Of a DNA stretch of 64,000 nucleotides, positions 9,333-19,023 are shown piece by piece (position 1 is the first letter of the stretch; the number at the start of each line of letters is the position of its first letter). The notes beneath the pieces were generated by a model. It had not been told where the DNA came from. It worked only from the letters and a program-made list of their open reading frames with translations, and did no database searches. The DNA is from Basidiobolus meristosporus CBS 931.73 (Eukaryota > Basidiobolomycota > Basidiobolomycetes > Basidiobolales > Basidiobolaceae): positions 62,001 to 126,000 of the forward strand of contig MCFE01000099.1 in assembly GCA_002104905.1 (NCBI GenBank), in the 5' to 3' direction. The translations under genes were made by a program, and so were the position numbers.

Positions 9333-10876
9333 ATAGTATGGGTACATCTGTCTATGGAGTACTTTATCCACAAGTAGTAGCTGAGTTCCCCTAGTTTGAA
9401 CATCATTAACTCCTTAGATAGGCTGGATTTAGACTATTACAATGATTCAAGGATATTGGTGGCTATATTGCAATTATCCACATATAGTGATAATAAAACT
9501 GCACATGCTCTATCTGGCTTATAGTAGACTTGTTCCATTGGATAGTGCCACATTGAGCCATGAGTGCCAAATGATGCAATAGTGTGCCAGAGAGATCAAG
9601 TGAGCCTATACTTGGCCACAGAGTGTGAGACATAGCTCCACATCTTCATGCAAAGCAGCCCCTGTGTTTTACCCATTGTGTTGGAGAAAATCCATTTTTT
9701 GACCTTTTTTTTTGGATCAATGTTGTGCAGGATGTGTTAGAGCACAAGCAGATTGAAGATATGCATCTGGTACTCAATACCCATGGCACTCTGAATCTAG
9801 CTCCTGTAGCTTGTATCATGTCACAAAAGTGAATGGCACTATCTTGGTCCACTGGTACTATCTGGCACTATAAGTGCTTTGTATAGATCTTACTTTAGGG
9901 CTAATATTTAAATATAGTGCCAGATAGTACCAGTGGACCAAGATAGTGCCATTCATTTTTGTGACATGATACAAGCTACAGGAGCTAGATTCAGAGTGCC
10001 ATGGATATTGAGTACCAGATGCATATCTTCAGTTCTCCTGTTCTCTTACACATCCTGAGCTACATTGATCCACAAAAAAAGGTCAAAAAATGGATTTTCT
10101 CCTGCACAATGGGTGAAACACAGGGGCTGCTTTACATGAAGATGCAGAGCTATGTTTCACACTTTGTGGCCAAGTATAGGCCCACTTGAGCTCTCTGGCA
10201 CACTATGGCATCATTTGGCACTCATGGCTCAATGTGGCACTATCCAATGGAACAAGTCTAGTATATACTATAGTCAGTAGTACTCCCATGGAAACTCAAA
10301 GAATCCAAATAGAATCTATCTTGCAGATTCAGGGTCTTGGTGATGGATTGAGACCATAGCAAGATTTCTTGAGCTTGCAAACCAAATGGGGGTTGTTCTG
10401 TACACAAGGCCATTAGGCAAGCCCATATACATGTCCTTGTCAAATATTTTGTTAAAAAGTGCACCTTTTACATCCATTTGATTTATAAAGCTTATATTAG
10501 GCTGAAGTAGCCAATATTAATCAAATGGAAACAAACTAGGCTACTGGTGCAAAGGTCTCTGTATAGTCAAGTCCTTTTGTTTGAGAGTATCCTTTGGCCA
10601 CAAGACTTGCATTGTATATTTCAGCTCTTCCATCAGCCTTGTATATTGTCACAAAGACCCGTCTGCATACAGTTGATCTTTGGCTGATTGGTCACTTGAC
10701 TAAGTCCCAAGTTTGATTTCCATCAAGGCCTGATATTCCTTGGTCATTGTAGGTCTCCAAAGTTTTGTCTGAAGGCTATCTAGGGCCTCTTTTGCAGCAT
10801 GCAGCTCATCATTATGAACTAAAAGGCATAGGCTAAGTTTACACCGTCATGGATATAGTAGCTTGTGCTGTACATG
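9333..10876 (-). pseudogene. Copia family 1 reverse transcriptase remnant (-), with nested fold-back element
   Basis: Read on the minus strand, 10263-10870 gives the linker and RVT_2 region ('KGYSQTKGLDYTE', 'YIYKADG'-like) and 9333-9525 gives the following part up to the 'LLVDK'-type block also seen at 14600-14680. It is heavily mutated, with stops and small indels throughout. The fold-back element (9526-10259) interrupts it; the site without the insertion can be read at 12270-12290 and 18090-18110. To the right it ends abruptly at an LTR of another copy (10877). Confidence 0.75.
9526..10259. mobile_element. Fold-back (hairpin) element with Harbinger termini
   Basis: The ends are AGACTTGTTCC and GGAACAAGTCT, identical to the Harbinger element at 14682-17960, with AGT duplicated on both sides (9523-9525, 10260-10262). 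Inside, 9526-9872 and 9913-10259 form two near-perfect inverted arms of 347 bp around a 40-bp loop. The arms hold repeated 'AGTGCC' boxes near both the tip and the base. No protein is encoded; the small frames inside are mirror images of each other. It is a non-autonomous element probably moved by the Harbinger transposase, and a transcript of it would fold into a long double-stranded RNA. Confidence 0.85.
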
Positions 10877-11213
10877 TGTTGGAGATATTACCAGTGATTG
10901 GGAGAACAAGAAGATGATATATTTTGCACTTAATTATCTATTGAGTGCAAAAGTAGTATTTATAATTTTACATGGTCTTGAAATAAAAAGCATGTATAGT
11001 ATACTATGAAGGCCTCAAGAGCATGTGTGCAAAGTTTTGGGCTGTTTGGACAGCTTTGAGAATTTTCATGTTCCAAGTATCTAATGTTTTTGTGAAAATA
11101 TTCCAAGTAAATCTCACTGCAGAATTTGAGCAGTATCCTCCAAGATTTGTAGGTAAAGACTTAAGTGATTAAGTTAGGTGAACAATTAGGTGGAATTCAA
11201 AATCTTTACAACA
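10877..11213 (-). repeat. Copia family 1 LTR (-)
   Basis: Inverted match to 8985-9332, starting TGTTGGAG (about ten bases after the LTR start are missing) and ending TTTACAACA, followed by the inverted polypurine tract 'ctcccactca'. It is therefore the 3' LTR of the minus-strand element whose internal part lies at 11214-13685. Confidence 0.82.
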
Positions 11214-13685
11214 CTCCCACTCAACTAAGTGCTTATACTGACTAGTCCTAACTTTAGCCCATGATATTCAAACATGTCTTTAGCTAATGGCTTGGTAAAT
11301 AAGTCTGTAATCATTTTATCTGTAAGAAAGTAAACTAAGATAACTAAGTTATTCTCTATAGCTTCTTGCATGAAATGCTGTCTAATATCTCTGTACTTGG
11401 TTCTAGCATCAAAAGTTGGATTTCTACCTAATTGTATACATTCTTAGTTATCTTGAAATAAAGCAATAGGGGTTTTTTGGCATAGACCTAAATCTGCAAA
11501 AAGCTTTCTTGATCCTATCGGCTCTTCTGTAGCACTACAGGCTGCCATATACTCTGCCACAGCGGTAGAAAGTGTTACAGTTGGTTGCTTTCTTGAATTT
11601 CATGAAGTTGCTCCTTGACAGTAAAGAATGGTGCATCCTGTATTGAATCTTGTGTCTTCTATTTTTTGTCCCAGCCAGTATCAGGGTATCCCAAAAGATT
11701 TTGTTTTGAATCCTTATAGGTTTTGGTCCTATTCTGAATCCTTATAAGTGTATCTTAAGCAGATATCAGCAGTTCCTTTGGGTATCTAAAAATCTGCTAA
11801 ACTGCTGCAACATGATTAGATCCCTAGTTCTGATTATTCTGGCTAACCACTCCCACTGAATATGAGATATCTGGACAGGTTCCATGCATAGAATACATCA
11901 GAATGTCAATCATGTATTGCCAGGGAAAGTTAGGGCTTTCAGATGGTGCCAAGCTCTCTTGATTTGATAGAGTTTTGACCAAGTAAAGTTTTGTCTCCAT
12001 TGGGGTAGCTGCAGGTTTACAGTCTTCCATTTGGCACTTTTTTAGTTTATCTTGAATATACTTAAGCTGGCTTAGGGCAGTAGTCTTGGTACTCTGTCTA
12101 TGGAGTAATTTATCCCTAAGTAGCAACTGAGTTTTCCTAGATCAGACATCTTGAGCTTCTGCAATAGGCTGCATTTAGTTGCTTCAATGTTTAAAGATTG
12201 TTAGCAACTATACTATGATCATCCATTTAAAGCATCAATAGATTTTGACTTACTCTATCTGGCTTATAGTGTATACTATAGTCAGGATTACTACTTTTGA
12301 AACTAAAAAATTCCAAATAAAAATCCATCTTGCAATTTCAGGCTCTTAGTGATTGTTTGAGTCCATATAGAAATTTTTAAAGCTTGCAGACCACATGGCA
12401 GTTATCTTGGTCTGCAAGCCCATTAGGTTGGTTCATATACATATCTTCATCAAGTTCTTCATTCAATGATGCAGATATTCCATCTATGTTATGTATAAAA
12501 ACTAATATTTAGATGCAATGGTCAATATTAATCAGATGGAATTAAACTTGGCTGCTGTTGCAAAGGTCTCAGTATAGTCAAGTCCGTTTATTTGATAGTA
12601 TCCGTTGACCATAAGTCTTGCTCTGTAGCTTTCAACTGTATCATCAGCCCTGTATTTTGTCTTTAAGACCCATCTGCATCCAATTGATTTTTGGTTGATC
12701 AACACTTTGACCAAGTCCCAAGTCTGATTTTCCATCAGGGCCTGATGCTCCCCAGTCATTACAGATCTCTAAAACTTTTCCAAGGCCTATTTAGGGCCTC
12801 TTTTACAGTCTGGGGCTCAACAATACTGACTAAATAGGCTTAGGCTAAGTTTTACCCCCATTGATATTGTAATTGGGGCTATTTCCTAGTCTGGTTAGAT
12901 CTCCTGATTTGTGATGGTGGAATGATCACTTCCGGGACATTTCTGGGAGCTGATTCAAGCTGAGCAAACAGTTGTAGAGCTCTCTGGAGTGAAAAAGTTC
13001 TCATTGTTTTGCCTTATTCAGTCCTGACCACTGGTGAACTTCAGACCAGATTTATATTATCATCTGATGTTGTTTTTGTATAGATTTTGCATTTTCTTCA
13101 AACAACACATCCCTGGACTTGATCAGCTTCTTTACTTTGGTATTGTAGAGTCTACATGACTTACTATCATTACAGTAGCCCAAAAATATGCATTTTACGT
13201 CCTTTGGCAAATATTTTGTTGGATTTTGGGCAGTTTATTGGCATATGCTGTACACCTAATTATTCTTAGATGTTCTGCACTTGATCTGTATTTATGCCAT
13301 GTGTCAAATAGATTAGAAGCAAAAGTATTCTGTTATAACTCCTATATTAAATTATACAGATTTGTCAGCCATTCTACCCAAAAATTATATCTTAATTTAT
13401 GATCATGGACCATAAATCTTGCCCTATTTGTTGTTGACCTGCTTGTATGTTCTGCTACTCCATTTTGCTCTGGGGGTATGGTACAGTAGTCTCTTGCTTT
13501 ATCCCATGAGTTATGCAGAAGTGAGTGAAGAGTTTTGATGTATATTCTCTAGCATTGTCAGTGCATATTTCCTTGATTTTCACCTGTTTCTCTTGCCACC
13601 ATGGCTTTAAGCTCCATGAGTTAAGACAGAGCTTACTCCATTCTCTCCATGAAGTAGACCTACATATATCTTGAAGGTACCACAA
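11214..13685 (-). pseudogene. Copia family 1 internal region (-): integrase, RT, RNase H
   Basis: Reading from 13685 leftwards: integrase core remnants ('QDICRSTSWREWSK', 'CTDNAREYTSKLFTHFCITHGIKQETT', here given as two parts around the codon for S), an integrase C-terminal part with 'YGYRPSAEHLRI'-type text, the linker, RVT_2 ('MENQTWDLVKVLINQKSIGC', 'YRARLMVNGYYQINGLDYTE' at 12532-12759), then the RNase H half ('AATPMETKLYLVKT', 'DISYSVGVVS' at 11824-12126). Stops and small indels break every domain. The gag and protease are absent: on the right the element ends against an LTR fragment at about 13686. Confidence 0.82.
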
Positions 13686-13876
13686 ACATGCATGCAAAGT
13701 TTGGGGCTGTTTGGACGGCTTTGAGAATTTTCATGCTCTGGGTACTTGGTATTTTGGTGAAAATTTCCCAAGTGAATCCCAACAAGGAATTTGGTCAGTA
13801 TTCTTCAGGATTTGAAGGTAATGATCTCAGTGACTAAGTAAGGTAAGTATTTGGGTGGAATTCCAAATTTTTACAA
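13686..13876 (-). repeat. Copia family 1 LTR fragment (-)
   Basis: About 190 bp of the LTR 3' two thirds in inverted orientation, ending at 'aatttttacaa'. On the right it joins RNase H sequence at 'tatgtctgcaatt' with the first roughly 90 bp of the internal region missing; on the left it abuts the integrase of the previous copy. Both edges are deletion junctions. Confidence 0.75.
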
Positions 13877-14681
13877 GTATGTCTGCAATTATTTCATCTG
13901 AAGAACAGTACAATACGCTAACTAAGTTGTTCTCTATAGCTTCATATATGGAGTGATGTCTAATATCTATGTGCTTGGTTCTAGCATGAAAAGTTGGATT
14001 TCTACCTAATTATATACATCCTTGATTATCTTACAATAAAGTAATAGGGATTTTTTGACATAGGCCTAAAGCTGTAAAAAGCTTTCTTAACCACATTGCA
14101 TCTTTTGCAGCATCACATGCTGCCATGTACTCTGCCGCTGTGATAGAAAGTGCTACAGTTGGTTGCTTTCTTGAGTTCCATGATATTGCTCCTTTACAGC
14201 AAAGAAAGGTGTATCCTATGGTGGATCTTCTGTCTTCCAGATTTTGTCCCCAATCAGCATCAGAGTATCCCACAAGATCCTGTTCTGAATCTTTATAAGT
14301 GTATCTTAAACAGATATCAGCTGTTCCTTTTAGGTATCTAAATATCCACTTAACTACTGCAATATGATCAGATCCATAGTTTGGATTATGTTGGCTGACA
14401 ACTCCCACTGAATATGAGATATCTGGATGTGTTCCAAGCATGATATACATCAGATTGCCATCCATGAACTGATAAGGAAAGTCTGGGCTTTCAGATGGCA
14501 CCAAGCTTTCTTGACTTGGTTGAGTTTTGACCAAGTTAAGGTTTGTTTCCATTGGGGTAACTGCTGGCTTATGGTCTTCCATTTTGTACTTCTTTAGTAT
14601 ATCTTGAATAAACTTGGATTGGCTTAGGCTAGTAGTATGGATACTTCTGTCTATGAAGAACTTAATCCCTAAGTAGTAACT
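13877..14681 (-). pseudogene. Copia family 1 RNase H domain (-), fairly well preserved
   Basis: The frame 14582-14031 (183 codons) reads the C-terminal Copia RT/RNase H block: 'PDISYSVGVVSQHN', 'YLKGTADICLRYTY', then RNase H residues in 'VGYSDADWGQN', 'ITAAEYMAACDAAKDAMWLR' (acidic residues D, E, D in the expected order). It then loses its reading frame. To the right it is interrupted by the Harbinger element at 14682 and continues at 17964. It is among the best kept Copia coding blocks in the window. Confidence 0.85.
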
Positions 14682-15424
14682 AGACTTGTTCCATCGTACC
14701 GTGCCAGGGCGCGCAGCGCAATCCGCGGTTGCAAAGAACGATTGGGCGCGATATTATAGCTACCAGAAGGCAGGATTGTTCTTGGACAATTTCGCACTAT
14801 GTGGGACGATCTCGCACACTATGGCACAATCTGACACGATGAGGTTGGCGCGGATGATTGCGCCAACTCGTAATGCTTGCATCACGTGCGCAATCAGATA
14901 CCGCTATAATGGCAGGTAAAATCCGGTATTTGGATATGTTTCTTTAATGTCAATGGAAATAAATGTGTATCACACTATAAACTACACTGATACTTACCAT
15001 TTTGGTTACCCTCACTCCAATTGGACGGTATCTCAGTGGTTAATTGGTCCAAAAGTATCCTGAAGCTGGCAGCCCCCAATTGGCTCATTGACTACTGAAA
15101 AAGCTACCTGATTCGCCATCAAATATCCCATTTTGCCCATTGAGCAAGTAAATCCCTGATCCTAGTGATTGGGCAAGGTGTCATAGCTAGCACGCAAGCA
15201 ATTGTGTAGGTGCAAAACAGATCCAATAGCTGCACTGGTATTACAGATGACGTATATATATGCAGGGTGTTTATTTATAGGGGTTCTGTCTCAAATGTGA
15301 GACGACCTTGATATTACTTATATCAAAAATTTGATGATCACTGATTTGCGATGGCTTGATTTGGATCGCAAAAAAAAAGGGTTGTTGGGATCATTACAAA
15401 TGTGAGCAATTCAAAGCGATCACA
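14682..15424. other. Harbinger H1 left non-coding end
   Basis: This CpG-rich sequence carries no convincing gene. It repeats, inverted and almost unchanged, at about 55070-55810, and in decayed form at 49670-49911 plus 50690-50876. A string 'ctataaata' (in the inverted sense) about 180 bases downstream of the accessory gene and a TATATATATG run near 15254 are visible, but no function can be assigned. The small frame 14686-14919 is not conserved in the decayed copies and is not supported as a gene. Confidence 0.6.
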
Positions 15425-16533
15425 TCATCTTCTCCTGGGTTTTTTTCTCACAGGGATTACTACTGAAGCATTTGGTAGTGACTCACTTTGCACACCTATA
15501 CTACTTCCTGGCTGACTATCATCTTGGCTACTTGTGTATTTGTAGTCAGTATTTTGCCTCCTAGTTGATGAGTACGATGCTGCAGCTTGGCCGTGCTGAA
15601 TTGCTCCAACTAAACCAACTGAACCAACTGAACCGGCCTGTAGTGCCACGCGCTGACGCGTTCTTTTACTTGCCAAGGGCTCCGGTGGTTGAGGCACTTC
15701 ATGTTGGTCATCATCAGTCAGTTCACCAGAAGTAACTTGCTGATGGTCAGGCAAAACGGCACGCGTAGGCACGCCTTGACGCGTTGAGATGGCCCTTGGC
15801 TGAGTTCGATGTGATGCCACATGTTGACGCAACTCGGTCCGCTCCAATGGACTTGTGTCTAAATGAGCAGTTTGGCAAGTTCTGGTAGTTTTGCTCTGAA
15901 GCGCGCGCGTTGACCCAACGCGCGTTGACTTGACGCGGGGTGTTCTGGTAAAAGGTGTTGGCGTGGTCAGGACTGACGTGCGCCGGCGCGCTGTGGTTGC
16001 AAGAGATGGTAGGGAATCCAGCAAGGCGTGCTGGCGCGATCTGGACGATGTTGCTTGCGGTCTGTATTCTTCCTCCTGAAGCTCACCATCTGATTCCTCA
16101 AGGTATTCACTTACCCTCTGTCTGATACTTTGAAGCCGTACTGTACAAATTGCGCACAAAATTGTTCCCGCGCGGCTTCCTCGTCAAATCCCCTCACTCT
16201 CAGCTCATTCTTGATTTCAATACTTGTCTTGTTATATATCTTTTTACATACATCGGCTGGCATCTTGGTGTAGAACTCATGCCACAGCTTTCTACTCAAA
16301 TTCTTCCATCTTTGTTGACTCTCTGAGGTATCTAGTTCTGCTAGATTAATCAGTAGTGCCCAAATATCTGTATGAAGGCTCATCATAGACACTTGGGCCA
16401 TACTAAAATCATTTGGTGAGAACTCAAACGGATCCGACATTGACTTTTCTGGTCCGGACCGCGCTTGTGAGCTGGGGGATGGGTTTTGTCTGGGTTGTAC
16501 TAAAGATGAGTTGAGGCTTGGTATGGGGACCAT
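15425..16533 (-). pseudogene. Harbinger accessory (second) protein, frameshifted by a deletion
   Basis: Two overlapping frames (16533-16111, 140 codons; 16159-15425, 244 codons) make one gene. The N-terminal part has 'FSPNDFSMAQVSMMSLHTD', then a Trp-rich block 'WALLINLAEL...QQRWKNLSRKLWHEF' that looks like a Myb/SANT-type helix region, and 'IKNELRVRGFDEEAAREQFC'. The C-terminal part is Arg/Thr/Gln-rich, ends in the basic 'RKKPRRR' (possible nuclear signal) and contains 'GSVGSVG' repeats. Copies at 24060-24230, 42120-42300 and 48830-48990 carry an extra coding stretch of about 155 bp ('VCASTVGTKEILN' and onward) between the two frames, so H1 has lost it and the reading frame. In this superfamily such a protein pairs with the transposase for nuclear entry and end binding. 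Confidence 0.72.
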
Positions 16534-16850
16534 AGCAACGGATTTGGATACTTATACAGCAGTATATTGGCATCAACCTGGTCTTATATGAAATATATAT
16601 GAAAACTAAAGTGATTGTTGAATTTTCCATATATTATGCATGATGCATCTCGGATTGCGTTGACACAGATCAGATCACATCAATCGCAGATTTCCTATTT
16701 GATTATAGACCTATGATTAAAGCATCAATAAAAGTACCAAGGCATTGTTTGCGGATGATTTTTGCGACATAATGATGGGATACATGGCAATTGATGGAGA
16801 TTTAACCATAATGTGTTAAAAATCAGATAAATAACGCAGATCGCGCCGAA
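16534..16850. promoter_or_regulatory. Shared spacer between divergent Harbinger genes
   Basis: A 317-bp non-coding interval lies between the accessory gene start (16533, -) and the transposase (16851, +). The corresponding spacers at 24601-24876 and 43046-43380 are alignable over most of their length, including 'cataatgatgggatacatgg'. A bidirectional promoter is inferred from arrangement and conservation. Confidence 0.5.
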
Positions 16851-17777
16851 TTGATTCAAACCGCCTTCATACAATCATCCATCAATTTTAATATGACTTA
16901 CTCATCTGAATGGTCTTTTCTCATCAATCCCATCACTACCACTGGATTTCCTTTTGACACACTGGAGGAGATCTATTCCAAGTACTGTGGACCATCAACC
17001 CCAATCTACTCAAGGAGATCCCTTGTTAAGCTTCTCTGCTATTACAAGAACTATTGCCCTACAAGGTTTCATCCCACCATCCATGGCAACAAAAGTCCTA
17101 GAAGCTTTCATTCCCAGCTGACAGCAATGGAGAACCACCTTGCAGAGGGTATGAATGACTTAGAGCAAGCTTGGAATACTAGGTTCAGAAGCTCCAATAG
17201 ACTTCCATATCCCAGAGTGTTCAGCAACAGGTTCCATATCAGGAGTATTTTAGATACCTTCCCAGTGAGGATTAACAGACCTTCTAGAGGGCAGAGGCAC
17301 TTTTATTCTGGCAAGTACAAGGCACACTGTGTGAAGTTTCAAGCACTGTCTGACATTGAGGGTAACATCATCTGATTTAGTGGGCCATTTGCTGGAAGTA
17401 GGCATGACAAAGCACTCTGGGTAGAGAATCATCCTGAATTCAGTAGAGGGGAGAAATGTATGGCAGACTTGGCCTATATAGGAGAGGATTGTCAGAGATT
17501 AGGATGTATTACAGCTTATAGGAAGCCAAGGAATGGTGTGCTTAGCAGGAAGCAGAAGCTCTACAATGAGATATTTAATCATTTCAGAGTAAGGGTAGAG
17601 CACACATTTGGATATCTGAAGAGATTCAGCATATTGGCAGGTAAATACAGAGGAAAGTCATATATAGGAGAAAACAGCAGAATAGGTAAAATAGTTAAGA
17701 TACTTATCAATGCACAGTATGTTCATACAAGAAGACATCCACTGAGAGAAATGTGTCTGGAGCATTATGAAGAGTAA
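16851..17777 (+). pseudogene. Harbinger DDE_4 transposase, one in-frame stop
   Basis: A single frame of 309 codons is open except for one TGA at 17373-17375. The first half has 'MTYSSEWSFLINPITTTGFP', a helical region with 'SRRSLVKLLCYYKNYCP', then the first catalytic region 'SILDTFPVRINRPSRGQRHF'. The DDE_4 hallmark follows: 'YSGKYKAHCVKFQALSDIEG', the stop, 'FSGPFAGSRHDKALW' (second Asp) and, near the end, 'FRVRVEHTFGYLKRFSIL' (catalytic Glu). At the stop position the copy at 43883 has TGG, so a Trp codon was lost by one G-to-A change. Length and motif order fit HARB1-type enzymes. The protein would cut the AGACTTG ends; as it stands it would be truncated before two catalytic residues. Confidence 0.88.
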
Positions 17778-17864
17778 ATAAAGCAAGGGAAGCACTATTC
17801 TGAGCAACATAAGTAAGATTGAGTAAAATTACCAGTAACTGTATCATACCACTGGCATCATGGT

Positions 17865-17960
17865 AGAAATTATAGTGCCAGATAGTGCCGTAGAGTGCCA
17901 GATCAATCCGGCACTATAAACCGGCTGGCGCTATGTGGCACTATCCAACGGAACAAGTCT
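17865..17960 (+). repeat. Subterminal AGTGCC box cluster, Harbinger right end
   Basis: Within the last 95 bp there are three direct 'AGTGCC' boxes and three inverted forms (GGCACT or GGCGCT), in an order that repeats at 44383-44469 and, inverted, at 47032-47100. Both ends of the fold-back element use the same boxes. Clusters of short subterminal repeats are the usual binding sites of transposase complexes; that role is inferred. Confidence 0.6.
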
Positions 17961-17963
17961 ACT

Positions 17964-18510
17964 GAGTTCTCCTACATCAGACATCTTGAACTCCTTATGT
18001 AGGTGCGATTTAGTCTCTTCTAATATTTTTGGGTTATTGGTGGCTATAATAAGTTCATCCACATATAGAGCTAGTAGAACTCAATTTGCTCTATCTGGCT
18101 GATAGTATATACTAAAGTCAGTATTACTCCTTTTGAAACTCAAAGATTCCAAATAAGAATTTATCTTGCAATTCCAGGCTCTTTGTGATTGTTTGAGACC
18201 ATATAGTGACTTTTAAGCTTGCAGATCAAATGGGGGTTATCTTGGTCAACAAACCCATCAGGCTGGTCCATATACATGTCATTGTCAAGTTCTTCAGTCA
18301 AAAATGCAGTTTTTACATCCATTTGATGTATAAAAAACTTATAATTGACTGCAATAGCCAATACTAGTATGATTGAATTAAGCTTGGCTACCAGTGCAAA
18401 GGTCTCAGTATAGTCAAGTCCTTTTGCTTGAGAGTATCCTTTAGCCACAAGTCTTGCTTTGTATCTTCAACTTGTACCATCAGCCTTGTATTTTGTCTTG
18501 AAGACCCATC
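17964..18510 (-). pseudogene. Copia family 1 reverse transcriptase (-), continuation
   Basis: Continuation of the minus-strand Copia copy split by H1. The frame 18448-18161 reads 'KGYSQAKGLDYTETFALVAK', 'YKFFIHQMDVKTAFLTEELD' (RT fingers/palm) and 'YMDQPDGF'. The region nearer 18050 covers 'LLALYVDE'-type text in damaged form. It stops at 18510 where the Gypsy LTR begins. Confidence 0.82.
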
Positions 18511-19023
18511 TATCATGATCACATGACAACCATGAACACCCATGCCAAGCTTCAGCTTCCTAGCTCAGTTTCTAAGAGATTCTTCTGGAACCTCCTACCA
18601 TCTTCCAGAATGTTCCTGACCATTCCAAACCATTGTTACACAATGGAACATTCCATGGAACCTTCCAATTGTATTTTTCATAGTTCAGTGCCATATATGG
18701 AAATACCAGGTCACATGATCAGGTGACCCAACCCATTTCCCCATCTGGTTTCTGTGCTGTGTCATCTGTGTCATTATCCCCAGCACCATTGCTGTGCCTC
18801 ATCCCACAACCCCATTAGTATTGCCAATATCTCTTGGCATCAGTATAGCCAAAAGTATATATAGTCCTATCTCCCCTTAAGTGTTCCTCAGTCTGATAAA
18901 CACAGGTCTTGAATAAACAGCCTTGCCTTGGAAATCCGCCTTGCCTTGTTGATCCACACCTAAGTCCTTTCCTGGTCCTGCCTTGCCTAGCCCTACTCTC
19001 CTGCCTTGTGTCTATTCATAACA
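18511..19023 (+). repeat. Gypsy G1 5' LTR (513 bp)
   Basis: It runs from TATCATGATC (TG changed to TA at the tip) to 'tctattcataaca'. It matches the 3' LTR at 23450-23720 at both ends; the 3' copy lacks about 240 bp from the middle. A promoter-like 'tatatatag' lies near 18855. The flanks differ: Copia RT on the left, Harbinger accessory gene to the right of 23720, so no target duplication is left and the element or its borders have recombined. Confidence 0.82.

Larger units (their letters stand above)
14682..17960 (+). mobile_element. PIF/Harbinger-like DNA transposon H1 (3279 bp, nearly intact)
   Basis: Both ends are present: AGACTTGTTCC at 14682 and GGAACAAGTCT ending at 17960, flanked by ACT (14679-14681, 17961-17963). 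Removal rejoins the minus-strand Copia RT. It has the classic two-gene layout: a minus-strand accessory protein (15425-16533) and a plus-strand DDE_4 transposase (16851-17777). It is CpG-rich, unlike its relatives at 41885-44469, 47032-50876 and 23721-24876, so it looks like the youngest copy. Two lesions are seen: a TGA in the transposase and a deletion of about 155 bp in the accessory gene. Confidence 0.9.

Noticed and set aside
14686-14919. A 77-codon frame in the Harbinger left end (mirrored at 55573-55806)
   Set aside because: It overlaps the terminal repeat and is present only because H4 repeats H1; older copies do not keep it.
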